A program made the translations under genes and the position numbers. DNA of 64,000 nt from assembly GCA_017442535.1 (NCBI GenBank), contig JAFRZL010000010.1, positions 62,001-126,000 on the forward strand, given 5' to 3'. Numbering within the stretch: position 1 is the stretch's first letter; every line of letters starts with the position of its first letter. Below the pieces are notes generated by a model. The model ran no database searches. It saw nothing but the letters and a program-made list of their open reading frames with translations, and was not told the DNA's origin. This document shows, piece by piece, positions 24,324 to 33,723 of the stretch. This DNA comes from Bacillota bacterium (lineage in GTDB: Bacteria > Bacillota > Clostridia > Lachnospirales > Bianqueaceae).

Positions 24324-25388
24324 ATGAAAAATGCTTTGATCAAGATGTCGGCGTTCCTGCTTGTGCTGCTCCTTTTCGCAGGCTGCCAGCCCGGAAGCTC
24401 CGGAAAAACGCAGGACGATTCTTCTCAGAAGGCGCAGGTGTCTTCGGGGACGGAGAAGCCTACCGACAGCTCGAAGGAAGAGTCGAAGCCGGCGGAGCCT
24501 TCAAAAACGGAGAGCACAGAATCCCAGGCAGAAGAACCGGCTGAGAAAAGGCCGTACGACCTCTATATGGAAGCGGCCAAAATCAGCGAGGAAGCTCATT
24601 ACGGGGAAGAGGGGGCTTACGGCATCTTCGACCGCTCTCTGGAGGAAACTTCATTTCCTATGTACGATGACGATCAGGCCTTTCTGTATTTCAGCGACCG
24701 GCAGTATTGCGTGGAAAGCGACAGGGAGAGCGGAGAGGTGCACAAGGTTTCTCTGCATTCCGAGGGGCAATGCTGGACGACCGCGTATATTTACTATCCC
24801 AATCTTCCATTGAAGAAGCTGCACGACTCCGACAAAGATTCCGACCTGGCGGTCGTTTACAAATTCGGCAGCCTGTATTCCTATGCCGACGAGATCGAAG
24901 AGGCCCCGGAACAGGCCGAATATAACGGAGTCCCTTGCTGGTGCTTTACGGTCATCCGTGACTTCGCCTCTAACAGCTATCCCGAGGGCTCTTTCCAACG
25001 GATACGGATCCTGTTCCGTCAGGAGGATCTAATCTTCGTCTATGCCAGCCGGGAAGTGATCACGCCGGACGGGACGGAGATCCTGGTCGCCGAACGGAGG
25101 ATCATGGGCGGGAAGGAAACGGAAGAGTTCTATCAGGCCCATGCGCAGGATCTGGCGGACGCCGAGAGCCGTGACTCCACCGGAAGCTGTACCTTGACCG
25201 TTGTGGTCATCCCCCGCAAGGGCAGCGAATTTAGCTACCGCTGTCCGGTGAACGTTGGTGAGAGCCTGCAAAACCGCGGCACCGCGGGTTACACGTTGTA
25301 TTGGGACCGTGAAGGAACGAAGGAAGTCGAAGTGTATGCTGAAATAGTAAACGCTGCCGACGTAACGGTCTATATGATCCAGAAATGA
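24324..25388 (+). CDS. Lipoprotein of unknown function
   Basis: A 354-residue lipoprotein: signal MSAFLLVLLLFAGC (lipobox LFAGC), a Ser/Lys/Glu-rich linker (residues ~23-75, e.g. SSKEESKPAEPSKTESTESQ) and a globular extracellular part with no motif I recognise. Towards the C-terminus the strands TLTVVVIPRKGSEFSYRCPV and AGYTLYWDREGTKEVEVYAE suggest a beta-rich fold. RBS GGGAG precedes ATG 24324. Probably monocistronic; convergent with pcp. Confidence 0.65.
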   Translation: MKNALIKMSAFLLVLLLFAGCQPGSSGKTQDDSSQKAQVSSGTEKPTDSSKEESKPAEPSKTESTESQAEEPAEKRPYDLYMEAAKISEEAHYGEEGAYGIFDRSLEETSFPMYDDDQAFLYFSDRQYCVESDRESGEVHKVSLHSEGQCWTTAYIYYPNLPLKKLHDSDKDSDLAVVYKFGSLYSYADEIEEAPEQAEYNGVPCWCFTVIRDFASNSYPEGSFQRIRILFRQEDLIFVYASREVITPDGTEILVAERRIMGGKETEEFYQAHAQDLADAESRDSTGSCTLTVVVIPRKGSEFSYRCPVNVGESLQNRGTAGYTLYWDREGTKEVEVYAEIVNAADVTVYMIQK

Positions 25389-25461
25389 CGGACTTTACGG
25401 GAGAGACGGCTTCTTTAACGAAACCTCGCTCCCACTTTTTTTGTCCGGCACAAGACGCATG

Positions 25462-26085
25462 CTAATCGTTTTCTGGTAGCCTTGCGGATCCGCACAGATA
25501 CTCCAGGGCCCGCTGCAGGGTCGCGGCGCAGATGTCTGCGGATAGTGCCGGGGAGTCAACCGGCCGCTCCTGGTCCTCCAGATAAGGAATGTGGACGAAA
25601 TCACAGCGGCAGCCGGGCAGATAGCTTTCCAGATAATGCCTGGCCCGATAGAAAAGTGCGTTGCAGACAAAGGTGCCGGCTGTGTTGGAGATGGCGGCGG
25701 GCAGCCGCCGATCCCGGAGATGCTGCACCAGATCGGCCAGCGGGATGGTATGGAAATAAGCCGCCGGGCCGCCGGCCACGACCGCTTCCTCCCGCGGCTG
25801 AAAGCCCGCGTTATCAGGAATGCGCGCATCCATGCAGTTGATCGCGACGCGTTCAAAGGTCACGGCGGGACGTCCGCCGGCCTGACCGAGCATCAGCAGC
25901 AGATCCGGCCGGTGCAGACGGATCGCTTCTTCGAGCACCTGCGGGCCCAGGACAAACTGCGTGGGCAGGATCTGCTTTACAAGCTGTACCCCCGGAGCGG
26001 GCGCCTCCAGACGCGCCAGAATTTCAGCTGAGGCGTTGCAGGACTCACCCCCGAAGGGGTCAAAAGCCGTGAGCAGTATTTTCAT
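25462..26085 (-). CDS. pcp: Pyroglutamyl-peptidase I
   Basis: A 207-residue cytosolic cysteine peptidase (C15) that removes N-terminal pyroglutamate from peptides. Starts MKILLTAFDPFGGE as the family does. The Glu-containing block is GQAGGRPAVTFERVAIN, the nucleophile lies in ISNTAGTFVCNALFY, and the catalytic His in CDFVHIPYLEDQ, so the Glu-Cys-His triad is complete. Family length is ~200-215. Single gene, convergent with the lipoprotein gene. Confidence 0.93.
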   Translation of the reverse strand: MKILLTAFDPFGGESCNASAEILARLEAPAPGVQLVKQILPTQFVLGPQVLEEAIRLHRPDLLLMLGQAGGRPAVTFERVAINCMDARIPDNAGFQPREEAVVAGGPAAYFHTIPLADLVQHLRDRRLPAAISNTAGTFVCNALFYRARHYLESYLPGCRCDFVHIPYLEDQERPVDSPALSADICAATLQRALEYLCGSARLPEND

Positions 26086-26274
26086 GGGTGGGCTCCTTTC
26101 CGGCGCGGCGGCGCCTAAAGCGGTTTTTTATGGGAGAAAAGGCCCAAAACCTGAAATTGGGTCTTTACTTTTGTCGAAATTATTATATAATAATAACTGT
26201 GCGTTTGCAAGCATTATCGGCCTTATGGCTGTAGATACTGCCTTTACCGGCAGATGGAAAGGAAGAAGAGTTAA

Positions 26275-27486
26275 ATGGCAACAACGATTGATGTAATTTC
26301 CGGGTTTCTTGGAGCGGGTAAAACGACCCTGATCAAGAAACTGTTAAAAGAGGCGCTCGCGGGCGAGCAGGTCGTGCTGATCGAGAACGAGTTCGGCGAG
26401 ATCGGGATCGACGGCGGCTTCCTGAAGGATGCAGGCATCCAGATCACCGAGATGAGCCAGGGCTGCATCTGCTGCACCCTGGTGGGCGATTTTGGCCGCG
26501 CGCTGCAGGAGGTGCTCGACACCTACCATCCCGACCGCATCCTGATCGAGCCCTCGGGCGTCGGCAAGCTGTCGGATGTCGTGCGCGCCGTGCATGAGAT
26601 CACGGAGCGTATGCCCGAGGTGAAGCTTGGCGGCAGCGTGACCGTGGCGGACGTGACCAAGTGCCGCATGTATATCAAGAATTTCGGCGAGTTCTACAAT
26701 AACCAGATCGAAAGCGCCGGCACCATCGTGCTCTCCCGCACGCAGAAGGTTTCCGAGGACCAGGTGGAGGCCTGCGTGGCGCTGCTGCGCGAGCATAATC
26801 CTAAGGCTACGATCATTACCACGCCCTGGGATGATCTGTCCGGCAAGCAGATCCTGGAAGCCATGCTGTCAGGGACTTCGCTGGAGGAAGAGCTGCTCGC
26901 GGCGATGGTCTTTGACGACGACGAGGAGTGCGACGATCCCGAGTGTGAGTGCCACCATCATCATCACCATCATCACGACGGCGAGGAGTGCGATGATCCC
27001 GAGTGCGAGTGCCATCATCACCATCACGATTACGATGACGACGATGATGACGAACACGAGCATCACCACCATCACCACGATGACGACGATGACGAGCACG
27101 AGCATGAACATCATCACCACGATGACGACGATGACGAGCATCACCATCATCACCACGATGACGACGATGACGAGCATGAACATCATCACCACCACCATCA
27201 TCACGGCCACGACGCGGATGAAATCTTCGCGAGCTGGGGCTTTGAGACTTCCCGCAAGTATACGGAAGAAGAGATCCGTCAGGCCCTCGCCGCGCTGGAG
27301 GACGGCACCTACGGCACGATCCTCCGCGCCAAGGGATATGTGCCTGCCGACGGTGAGTGGATCCATTTCGACTACGTACCCGGTGAGGCCGAGGTGCGCC
27401 ACGGCGTGGCCGAGGTCATCGGCCGCCTGTGCGTGATCGGCAGCGAACTTAAGGAAGACAAGCTGGCGGAGCTTTTCCGCAAATAA
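26275..27486 (+). CDS. CobW/G3E-family GTPase, putative metallochaperone with long His/Asp-rich region
   Basis: A 403-residue cytoplasmic GTPase (COG0523). Walker A GFLGAGKTT is at residues 10-18 and the metal-binding CxCC motif at 64-67 (GCICC). The base-recognition site is SRTQK instead of NKxD. Residues ~222-318 are an extreme His/Asp/Glu stretch made of tandem blocks of His6-8 and Asp4-6, flanked by repeated ECDDPECECHH units. The C-terminal CobW domain (residues ~325-400) is intact. Such regions store or buffer zinc, nickel or cobalt; the metal is not decided here. It is followed by a second G3E protein. Confidence 0.88.
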   Translation: MATTIDVISGFLGAGKTTLIKKLLKEALAGEQVVLIENEFGEIGIDGGFLKDAGIQITEMSQGCICCTLVGDFGRALQEVLDTYHPDRILIEPSGVGKLSDVVRAVHEITERMPEVKLGGSVTVADVTKCRMYIKNFGEFYNNQIESAGTIVLSRTQKVSEDQVEACVALLREHNPKATIITTPWDDLSGKQILEAMLSGTSLEEELLAAMVFDDDEECDDPECECHHHHHHHHDGEECDDPECECHHHHHDYDDDDDDEHEHHHHHHDDDDDEHEHEHHHHDDDDDEHHHHHHDDDDDEHEHHHHHHHHGHDADEIFASWGFETSRKYTEEEIRQALAALEDGTYGTILRAKGYVPADGEWIHFDYVPGEAEVRHGVAEVIGRLCVIGSELKEDKLAELFRK

Positions 27487-27560
27487 ACCGCCGCAAGGCT
27501 TTTTAGGAGTCGGGTTTCTCCGCGAGACCCGGCTCCTGTTGACAGAGAGGAGGCAGGACC

Positions 27561-28517
27561 ATGTTTAACAAACAGGTGCCTATTTATATTTTCAATGGCT
27601 TTTTCGAGAGCGGCAAGACGCGGATGATCAAGGATCTGCTGGAGGACGAGCAGTTCATCGGCGACGACAAGCCCCTCCTGATCGTCTGCGAGGAAGGCGA
27701 GGAGACCTACCCGCAGGAGCTTCTGGACCGCGCCCACGCCAAGATGGTGACGGTGGAGAGCCTGGACGAGCTGACCTACGGCTTCATGGCCAAGCTGAAT
27801 AAGCGGGAGAAGCCGGACCTCGTGATCGTCGAGTACAACGGGACATGGCTGATGAATGATTTCTTTATCAAGGAGTTCCCGGCAGGGTGGCAGCTGGCGC
27901 AGATCATTACGCCGGTGAATGCGCAGACCTTTGATCTGTACATCAACAACATGAGGCAGCTCATGACGGATCACCTGATCTGCTCGGACCTGATCCTCTT
28001 TAACCGCTGCACGCCCGATATGCCGATCGCCATGTATTTCCGCAACATGCGGATGACCAATACCAACCGCGCCAATATCGTCTTTGAGGATATGAACGGG
28101 GATGTAATGGAGATCGACAGTGCCGAGATCCTGCCGTACGACATGAACGCGCCGGTGATCGACATCGCCGACGATGATTTTGGAATTTTCTATGTGGACG
28201 CGTGGGAGCATCCGGACCGCTACGAGGGTAAGGAAGTACGCTTTACCGGGATGGTCTACCGCGATCCGCAGATCCCCAAGGGGTATTTTGTGCCGGGCCG
28301 CAAGATCATGACCTGCTGCGCGAACGATATCCGCCTGATGGGGTATCTGTGCAAGAGCAAGGCCGCGGACAAGCTTAAATCCAACGCCTGGGTCAAGGTG
28401 ACGGCCAAAGTTCATAAGGAGTATATGGATCTCTATCAGGGCGAGAAGCCCGTCCTCTACGCGACCCAGCTGGCCGCGGCGGACAAACCGGAGAACGATT
28501 ATGTCAGTCTGTATTGA
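27561..28517 (+). CDS. CobW-like GTPase fused to a YcgQ/TIGR03943-like C-terminal domain
   Basis: A 318-residue protein. The N-terminal ~200 residues are a degenerate G3E GTPase: P-loop [32 protein letters not shown]. The CxCC motif is absent. The C-terminal ~110 residues ([40 protein letters not shown]) match the CC-containing domain of YcgQ/TIGR03943 proteins, which in other genomes are separate partners of YcgR-type permeases. Thus a putative metal-trafficking fusion. RBS GAGAGGAGG precedes ATG 27561; the end overlaps proA by 17 bases. Confidence 0.75.
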   Translation: MFNKQVPIYIFNGFFESGKTRMIKDLLEDEQFIGDDKPLLIVCEEGEETYPQELLDRAHAKMVTVESLDELTYGFMAKLNKREKPDLVIVEYNGTWLMNDFFIKEFPAGWQLAQIITPVNAQTFDLYINNMRQLMTDHLICSDLILFNRCTPDMPIAMYFRNMRMTNTNRANIVFEDMNGDVMEIDSAEILPYDMNAPVIDIADDDFGIFYVDAWEHPDRYEGKEVRFTGMVYRDPQIPKGYFVPGRKIMTCCANDIRLMGYLCKSKAADKLKSNAWVKVTAKVHKEYMDLYQGEKPVLYATQLAAADKPENDYVSLY

Positions 28518-29751
28518 GGAGCTTGGAAAGAGGGCCAGGGCGGCGGCTGCCCGGCTCGCGCTGCTTTCCGACAAGGATAAAAACCTTGTACTGGAGGCCG
28601 CAGCGGATGAACTGATCCGCCATAAATACGAGATTCTGGCCGCAAACGGGCTGGATGTGGCCGCGGCGCGGGCCAAAGGGATGAAGGAGTCGCTGGTGGA
28701 CCGGCTGACCCTTTCCACGGCCCGGATCGAGGGGATCGCAGAGGGCGTCCGCCAGGTAGCAGCGCTGCCCAACCCGGTGGGTGAAGTGGTGACGGATACC
28801 GTCCGGCCCAACGGCCTGCATATCCGTGAGGTGCGCGTCCCCCTGGGCGTCGTGGGCATGATCTACGAAGCCCGGCCCAATGTGACGGCCGACACGTTCG
28901 CCCTCTGCTTCAAGACGGGTAACGCCGTGATCCTGCGCGGCGGGAGCGATGCGCTCCAGTCCAATAAAGCAATTGTGGCGGCGCTTCACGCAGCGCTTAA
29001 GGCCTGTGGCCGGCCGGAGGACGCGGTCCTCCTGGTCGAGGATACCAGCCGTGAAGGCGCGGCGCAGATGATGCGTCTGCGCGGGCTGATCGACGTCCTG
29101 ATCCCGCGCGGCGGCGCCGGCCTGATCCGCTCGGTGGTCGAAAACAGCACGGTTCCGGTGATCGAGACCGGGAGCGGCAACTGCCATATCTACGTGGATG
29201 AATCCGCGGATCCGGACATGGCAGTACGGATCATCCATAACGCCAAGACCCAGCGGACAGGCGTCTGCAACGCCTGCGAATCCCTGGTGATCCACCGGAA
29301 TATCGCCGACCGGGCGATCCCCGCGATCGGCGCGGACCTGCTCGCTGCCGGCGTCCGGATCCATGGCGATGAGGAGACCTGCCGGCTGCTGCCTCAGGCC
29401 GAACCCGCGACGGATGAAGACTGGTATACCGAATATCTGGATCTCGAGATCTCCATCAAAGTGGTGGATGACCTGGATCAGGCGATCGAACATATCAACC
29501 GCTGCAGCACGCAGCATTCCGAAGCTATCATTACGCGTGACCCGGCGGCTGCGGCACGATTCCGGGCCGAGATCGATTCCGCCTGTGTCTATGTGAACGC
29601 GTCCACACGCTTCACGGACGGCTTTGAATTCGGCTTTGGCGCGGAGATCGGCATCAGTACGCAAAAGCTCCATGCCCGCGGCCCGATGGGCCTCAGGGCG
29701 CTGACGACTTCCCGGTATCTGATCGACGGGGACGGACAGATCAGGGGCTGA
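28501..29751 (+). CDS. proA: Gamma-glutamyl phosphate reductase
   Basis: A 416-residue NADPH-dependent enzyme that reduces gamma-glutamyl phosphate to glutamate semialdehyde in proline synthesis. Conserved blocks: [32 protein letters not shown], the catalytic Cys in [16 protein letters not shown], and the terminal [20 protein letters not shown]. Full family length. No glutamate 5-kinase (proB) is adjacent, which is unusual. Its start lies inside the end of the CobW-fusion gene, so the two are translationally coupled despite unrelated roles. Confidence 0.95.
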   Translation: MSVCIEELGKRARAAAARLALLSDKDKNLVLEAAADELIRHKYEILAANGLDVAAARAKGMKESLVDRLTLSTARIEGIAEGVRQVAALPNPVGEVVTDTVRPNGLHIREVRVPLGVVGMIYEARPNVTADTFALCFKTGNAVILRGGSDALQSNKAIVAALHAALKACGRPEDAVLLVEDTSREGAAQMMRLRGLIDVLIPRGGAGLIRSVVENSTVPVIETGSGNCHIYVDESADPDMAVRIIHNAKTQRTGVCNACESLVIHRNIADRAIPAIGADLLAAGVRIHGDEETCRLLPQAEPATDEDWYTEYLDLEISIKVVDDLDQAIEHINRCSTQHSEAIITRDPAAAARFRAEIDSACVYVNASTRFTDGFEFGFGAEIGISTQKLHARGPMGLRALTTSRYLIDGDGQIRG

Positions 29752-29781
29752 GACAGTTCATACTTTTACGAGGTGCGGAAC

Positions 29782-30618
29782 ATGAAGAAGTTTTTGGCAT
29801 GTTTATTGATTTTTCTCCTGATGATCGGCAGCATCGGCTGCTTCGGAGAGGGAGGCAGCCGTGCGGAGTCTTCCGCGGGGCCGAAGACATCGGCTTCCAA
29901 GACCGAGTCCTCCGCGCCCGGGGCGTCCTCGGCGCCGGAGAGCTCACAGCCCGCGGAGGAGTCTTCCGGGGAGGAGTCTGAACCCGCGGAAGCGGATAAG
30001 CGCGCCATGATGCAGGCTTATCTGGAAGTGGTCCACCGCATGACGGCAGAGCATGGCGCGCCCGAGGTTCGGCAGACCCGCGACGGGCTGAACAAGCTCT
30101 GGGGCGTCGGCACGGTCCGGCTGATCGATTTTAACGGAGACGGCGTGGAAGAGCTGTATATCGCCTACACCAAGGATCCCGATAAGTCTCCTTATGTGGA
30201 CCGCCAGGCGTTGTATGTCTATCATGACGGCCAGGCGGTGGAGGTCATGAGCGACCTGATCACCAACAAAGGCGGCGACGTGTCTCCCATCACCTGCATT
30301 GTGCAGAAGGACGACCGGTATTATCTGGGTGTTGGTACGCCTTTTTACCTGGCCGGTTATTACCTGACCGTCGATCTGGACGCGGAGGACTTGGTCCGCA
30401 AAGACCTGGAATTCCAGACGGGCTATATGAGCGACAATGGCAAATTCGTGGTCAACGGCGAAGAAGTGACCATGGCACAATACGAGTTTTACCGGGATGA
30501 TTTTCTGAATGGAGCTGTCGTTACAGAGATCCCATATTACTATCCTGACACGGAAAGCGAGGAAAATCTGGCGACGACCATGTCCGTCATTGAGGATATC
30601 GAACAGCAGGCCGGATAA
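29782..30618 (+). CDS. Lipoprotein of unknown function, upstream of an ABC-2 exporter
   Basis: A 278-residue lipoprotein: signal with lipobox IGSIGC, a Ser/Ala/Pro/Glu-rich linker (~residues 28-75), then a domain with LIDFNGDGVEELYIAYTKDP, which resembles an FG-GAP/VCBS or calcium-loop-like DxNxDGxxE motif common in Clostridia lipoproteins. Start ATG 29782 is supported by GAGGTG six bases upstream; the GTG at 29773 is in the RBS. The following ATPase gene starts nine bases after its stop without its own strong RBS, indicating coupling. Confidence 0.65.
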   Translation: MKKFLACLLIFLLMIGSIGCFGEGGSRAESSAGPKTSASKTESSAPGASSAPESSQPAEESSGEESEPAEADKRAMMQAYLEVVHRMTAEHGAPEVRQTRDGLNKLWGVGTVRLIDFNGDGVEELYIAYTKDPDKSPYVDRQALYVYHDGQAVEVMSDLITNKGGDVSPITCIVQKDDRYYLGVGTPFYLAGYYLTVDLDAEDLVRKDLEFQTGYMSDNGKFVVNGEEVTMAQYEFYRDDFLNGAVVTEIPYYYPDTESEENLATTMSVIEDIEQQAG

Positions 30619-30626
30619 TTCAGAAA

Positions 30627-31364
30627 ATGGAACTTCGACTGGAGCATGTCACCAAACGATATGGTAATTTAACGGCGTTATCTGATTTTACGATGACTTT
30701 TATGCCCGGGATCTATGGGATCCTGGGTGCGAACGGTGCCGGCAAGAGCACCATGATGAATCTGATTACCGATAATATCAAACGCGACGAGGGGGCCATC
30801 CTGTATGACGGGAAGGAAATCCTCGAACTTGGTGATGCTTTCCGCAGCATTTTGGGATATATGCCGCAGCAGCAGGGCATGTACGAACACATGACGGCCG
30901 ATTCTTTCCTGACGTATATTGCACGGCTGAAGGGCCTGAAAGGCCGCACGGTCCGCGAGCAGGTGGATCACGTGCTGGGGCTCGTGAATCTGCAGGAGCA
31001 GCGGCACAAGAAGCTCGCGGAGTATTCCGGCGGCATGAAGCAGCGGATCCTGCTGTCGCAGGCGCTTCTGGGCGATCCGCAGGTACTGATCCTGGACGAG
31101 CCCACGGCGGGCCTTGACCCGCGCGAACGGGTGCGCATCCGCAATTTCATCCATGAGCTCTCCAAGGAGCGCATCGTATTGCTCGCGACGCATATTGTAA
31201 GCGATATCGAATCCATCGCCGACCAGGTGATCCTGATGAAGAAAGGGAAAATCGAGCAGATGGGGACGCCTGCCGAGCTGATCGCGCGGATTCCCGCCGA
31301 GTGGACGCCGATCGCCTACCGGCTGAGCCTGGAAGACGTCTACATGTATTTCCTGGGGGACTGA
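30627..31364 (+). CDS. ABC-2-type transporter ATP-binding protein
   Basis: A 245-residue ATPase. Walker A GANGAGKST, Q-loop YMPQQQGMYEHMT, signature YSGGMKQRILLSQ, Walker B LILDEPTAGLD and switch His LLATHIVSDIE. This is the pattern of export-type ATPases (DrrA/CcmA class) used for drugs, peptides or lipids. There is little Shine-Dalgarno sequence before ATG 30627. The permease gene starts four bases after its stop, so lipoprotein, ATPase and permease form one operon. Confidence 0.9.
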   Translation: MELRLEHVTKRYGNLTALSDFTMTFMPGIYGILGANGAGKSTMMNLITDNIKRDEGAILYDGKEILELGDAFRSILGYMPQQQGMYEHMTADSFLTYIARLKGLKGRTVREQVDHVLGLVNLQEQRHKKLAEYSGGMKQRILLSQALLGDPQVLILDEPTAGLDPRERVRIRNFIHELSKERIVLLATHIVSDIESIADQVILMKKGKIEQMGTPAELIARIPAEWTPIAYRLSLEDVYMYFLGD

Positions 31365-31367
31365 GCC

Positions 31368-33686
31368 ATGGGTGAATGGAGACGGATTCTGGCCAATCCC
31401 AGACGTCTGGCCGTCCTGATACTGATCCCCGTTGTCAGCCTGATTATCTATTTTATGGGCTGGTCGGACAGCATCCGGCTGCGCGACATGGGCCAGGTGA
31501 TGGAGGATAAACGGTTTCTTGCCGGCCTGATCGAGGAATACCGCGGACGGCCGCTGGAAGAGGCCTCGCAAGAGCTGCGGGAGAGATCCAACCGGCTTGC
31601 AGCGGTCTCTTCCTGGATAAACGGCTGGGGAGAGAGTACCCGCGAGGATGTGCAAGCGATTCTGGAGGATTATCCGGAACTGCTCCCCCTGTTCGAGGCG
31701 GAAGACTATACGACGCTCCGGCGCACGATCGGCCGGATGAATACGCAGCGGACCAAACTCGCGGAGCAGATAGAATACTGGAAGGGTTACCCGGCGTATC
31801 TCGTCAAAATCCGCGACCAGGCGGAGCAGCAGACCAAGACGGCGATCTTCGGCGATCCCAAGAGCTTTGCCTATCGCAATCTGGTCAAGACGGCCGCCCA
31901 GTTCGAGAGGCTGCGGCTCAAGGGCGTTACCGCGGAGTACGGCAACAATCAGGCAGTGGAAGCTTTCCTGCAATACCGCCTGGCGGACTATCTGTATGTG
32001 GTCATCATGATCATCATGGTGATGGCTTTCCTGGAGGAGCGCAGGAAAGGCCTCTGGAGCACGATCCGCTCATGTCCGGGCGGGCGCCTGAAGCTTGGCC
32101 TGGTGCGGCTGGGGATCCTGGCCGCGACGGCAGCGATCTATACGCTGCTGCTCTACGGCGCGAATCTGGTGGTCGGCTTTGCCCTGGAGGGCGGATGGAG
32201 TGATCTGGCCAGGCCCCTGCAGTCGATCGAGAGCTTTAAGACCTGTTCGCTGAATGTGACGATCGGACAGTGGATCCTGATCTACCTGGGGCTCAAGGTG
32301 GTCACGGGTGTGCTGATCGGGACATCGCTCTGGCTGATCCTCGGCCGCATCAGCAATATCCAGTTTTCGATCGCGGTGCTCGGCGTGGTGCTCGCGGCGG
32401 AATATCTGCTATTTGCGCTGCTGCCGGTGCAGAGTGTTTTCAATCCGGTCAAATATATCAATCTGTTCTCGTATATTCATCTGTCGGAGCTGTATACACA
32501 GTATCTGAATATCAATCTGTTCGGCTATCCGGTCGGCATCCGGCCGCTGATGCTGGGACTTCTGCCGGTATTGCTTCTTGCCTTTGGCGGGGGCGTGCTG
32601 CTGATGCAGCAGCGCCGCTATCCGGAGGGCAACCGGGACTGGCTCGGCAAGATCGCGGGGCTCTGGCGCCGCGTGATGGATGTGCCGCGCAGGTGGCTTT
32701 CGATTGGAGGCATGGAGGGCTACAAGATCCTTGTGCTGGAGTTGACAGCCGTGATGCTGCTCTTGACCTGGTGGGTCGCGGGGCGGCTAAGCTATGTGCA
32801 CCCGACCTCGAATTCGTTGGATTCCCAGTGGTACCGGGCCTACCTGAAGGACGCGGAGGGCCCTGCCGACGCGCAGATGGATGATTATCTGGCTTTCGCC
32901 AGATCGCAGGTGCCCGCAGAGGGTGAGATGTCAGCCCGGCTTGGGAGTGCTTTGGACCAGCTGGAATACCGCGTGGCGCAGCTGCGCGAGCGGGCCGGTG
33001 CCAGAGATTATGATCCCTGGCTGATCAACGAATCGACCTATGAGAGTATTTACGGCAGCCAGGCCGAGCAGGAACAGCGTCAGACGGCCGCTGTGGCACT
33101 GATCATGACATTGCTCTGCTGTGCAGGCATCATGGCCTACGAAACCCAGTCCGGTGTCGTGCCCCTGGTGAGGTCTCTGAAACGTGGCCGCCGCGGCATG
33201 TGGCGCCGCAAAATCTGCTATGCGAGCCTGCTGGCCGCCGCCGTCTGGGCATTGGTCTACGGCCGCGAATGGGCCTCGTTCCGCAAGATCTATTCGCCAG
33301 AGACACTTGATGCCGCGGTGCAGAATCTGGATATGCTGCAGCGTTTCCCGGTGGTGATGACGCTAAGGACCTACCTGATCGTCCTCTACGCCCTGCGCCT
33401 GCTGATGCTGCTTGCCGCGGCCTGGGCCGCCCTCTGGATCAGCAGCCGCATGAAAACGTTGGAAAACGCTTACATCCTGAACTTAACAGTGGTGGGCTTC
33501 CCGGCCTTCTTCCTGGTCCTGGGGATCGGCGTCTGCGGCTATATCTCGCCGGTGATCCCGGTCGCTTCGGCCGAGCTGATGATCGGCCTTGGCAAGGGTT
33601 GGCAATATCTGATCCCGTGGATCATCTGGCTTAGCTTGGGAACTGCGGGAATGTGCCTTGCGCGGCGCTGCTGGGTCCGCACATAG
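31368..33686 (+). CDS. Large ABC-2-like membrane permease
   Basis: A 772-residue membrane protein encoded directly after its ATPase. Membrane segments are seen near residues 10-25, 205-220 (VVIMIIMVMAFLEE), 250-275, 300-345, 390-415, 455-475, 565-585 and 620-760. A large extracellular loop follows the first segment (residues ~30-200) and a second lies at ~480-560. The layout, two sets of about six helices with extracytoplasmic loops, suggests two fused ABC-2 permease units. Substrate unknown. GAGCC precedes ATG 31368. Confidence 0.78.
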   Translation: MGEWRRILANPRRLAVLILIPVVSLIIYFMGWSDSIRLRDMGQVMEDKRFLAGLIEEYRGRPLEEASQELRERSNRLAAVSSWINGWGESTREDVQAILEDYPELLPLFEAEDYTTLRRTIGRMNTQRTKLAEQIEYWKGYPAYLVKIRDQAEQQTKTAIFGDPKSFAYRNLVKTAAQFERLRLKGVTAEYGNNQAVEAFLQYRLADYLYVVIMIIMVMAFLEERRKGLWSTIRSCPGGRLKLGLVRLGILAATAAIYTLLLYGANLVVGFALEGGWSDLARPLQSIESFKTCSLNVTIGQWILIYLGLKVVTGVLIGTSLWLILGRISNIQFSIAVLGVVLAAEYLLFALLPVQSVFNPVKYINLFSYIHLSELYTQYLNINLFGYPVGIRPLMLGLLPVLLLAFGGGVLLMQQRRYPEGNRDWLGKIAGLWRRVMDVPRRWLSIGGMEGYKILVLELTAVMLLLTWWVAGRLSYVHPTSNSLDSQWYRAYLKDAEGPADAQMDDYLAFARSQVPAEGEMSARLGSALDQLEYRVAQLRERAGARDYDPWLINESTYESIYGSQAEQEQRQTAAVALIMTLLCCAGIMAYETQSGVVPLVRSLKRGRRGMWRRKICYASLLAAAVWALVYGREWASFRKIYSPETLDAAVQNLDMLQRFPVVMTLRTYLIVLYALRLLMLLAAAWAALWISSRMKTLENAYILNLTVVGFPAFFLVLGIGVCGYISPVIPVASAELMIGLGKGWQYLIPWIIWLSLGTAGMCLARRCWVRT

Positions 33687-33723
33687 TATGACAATGTATT
33701 ATTATTACTGAGGAGTGAGTTGT

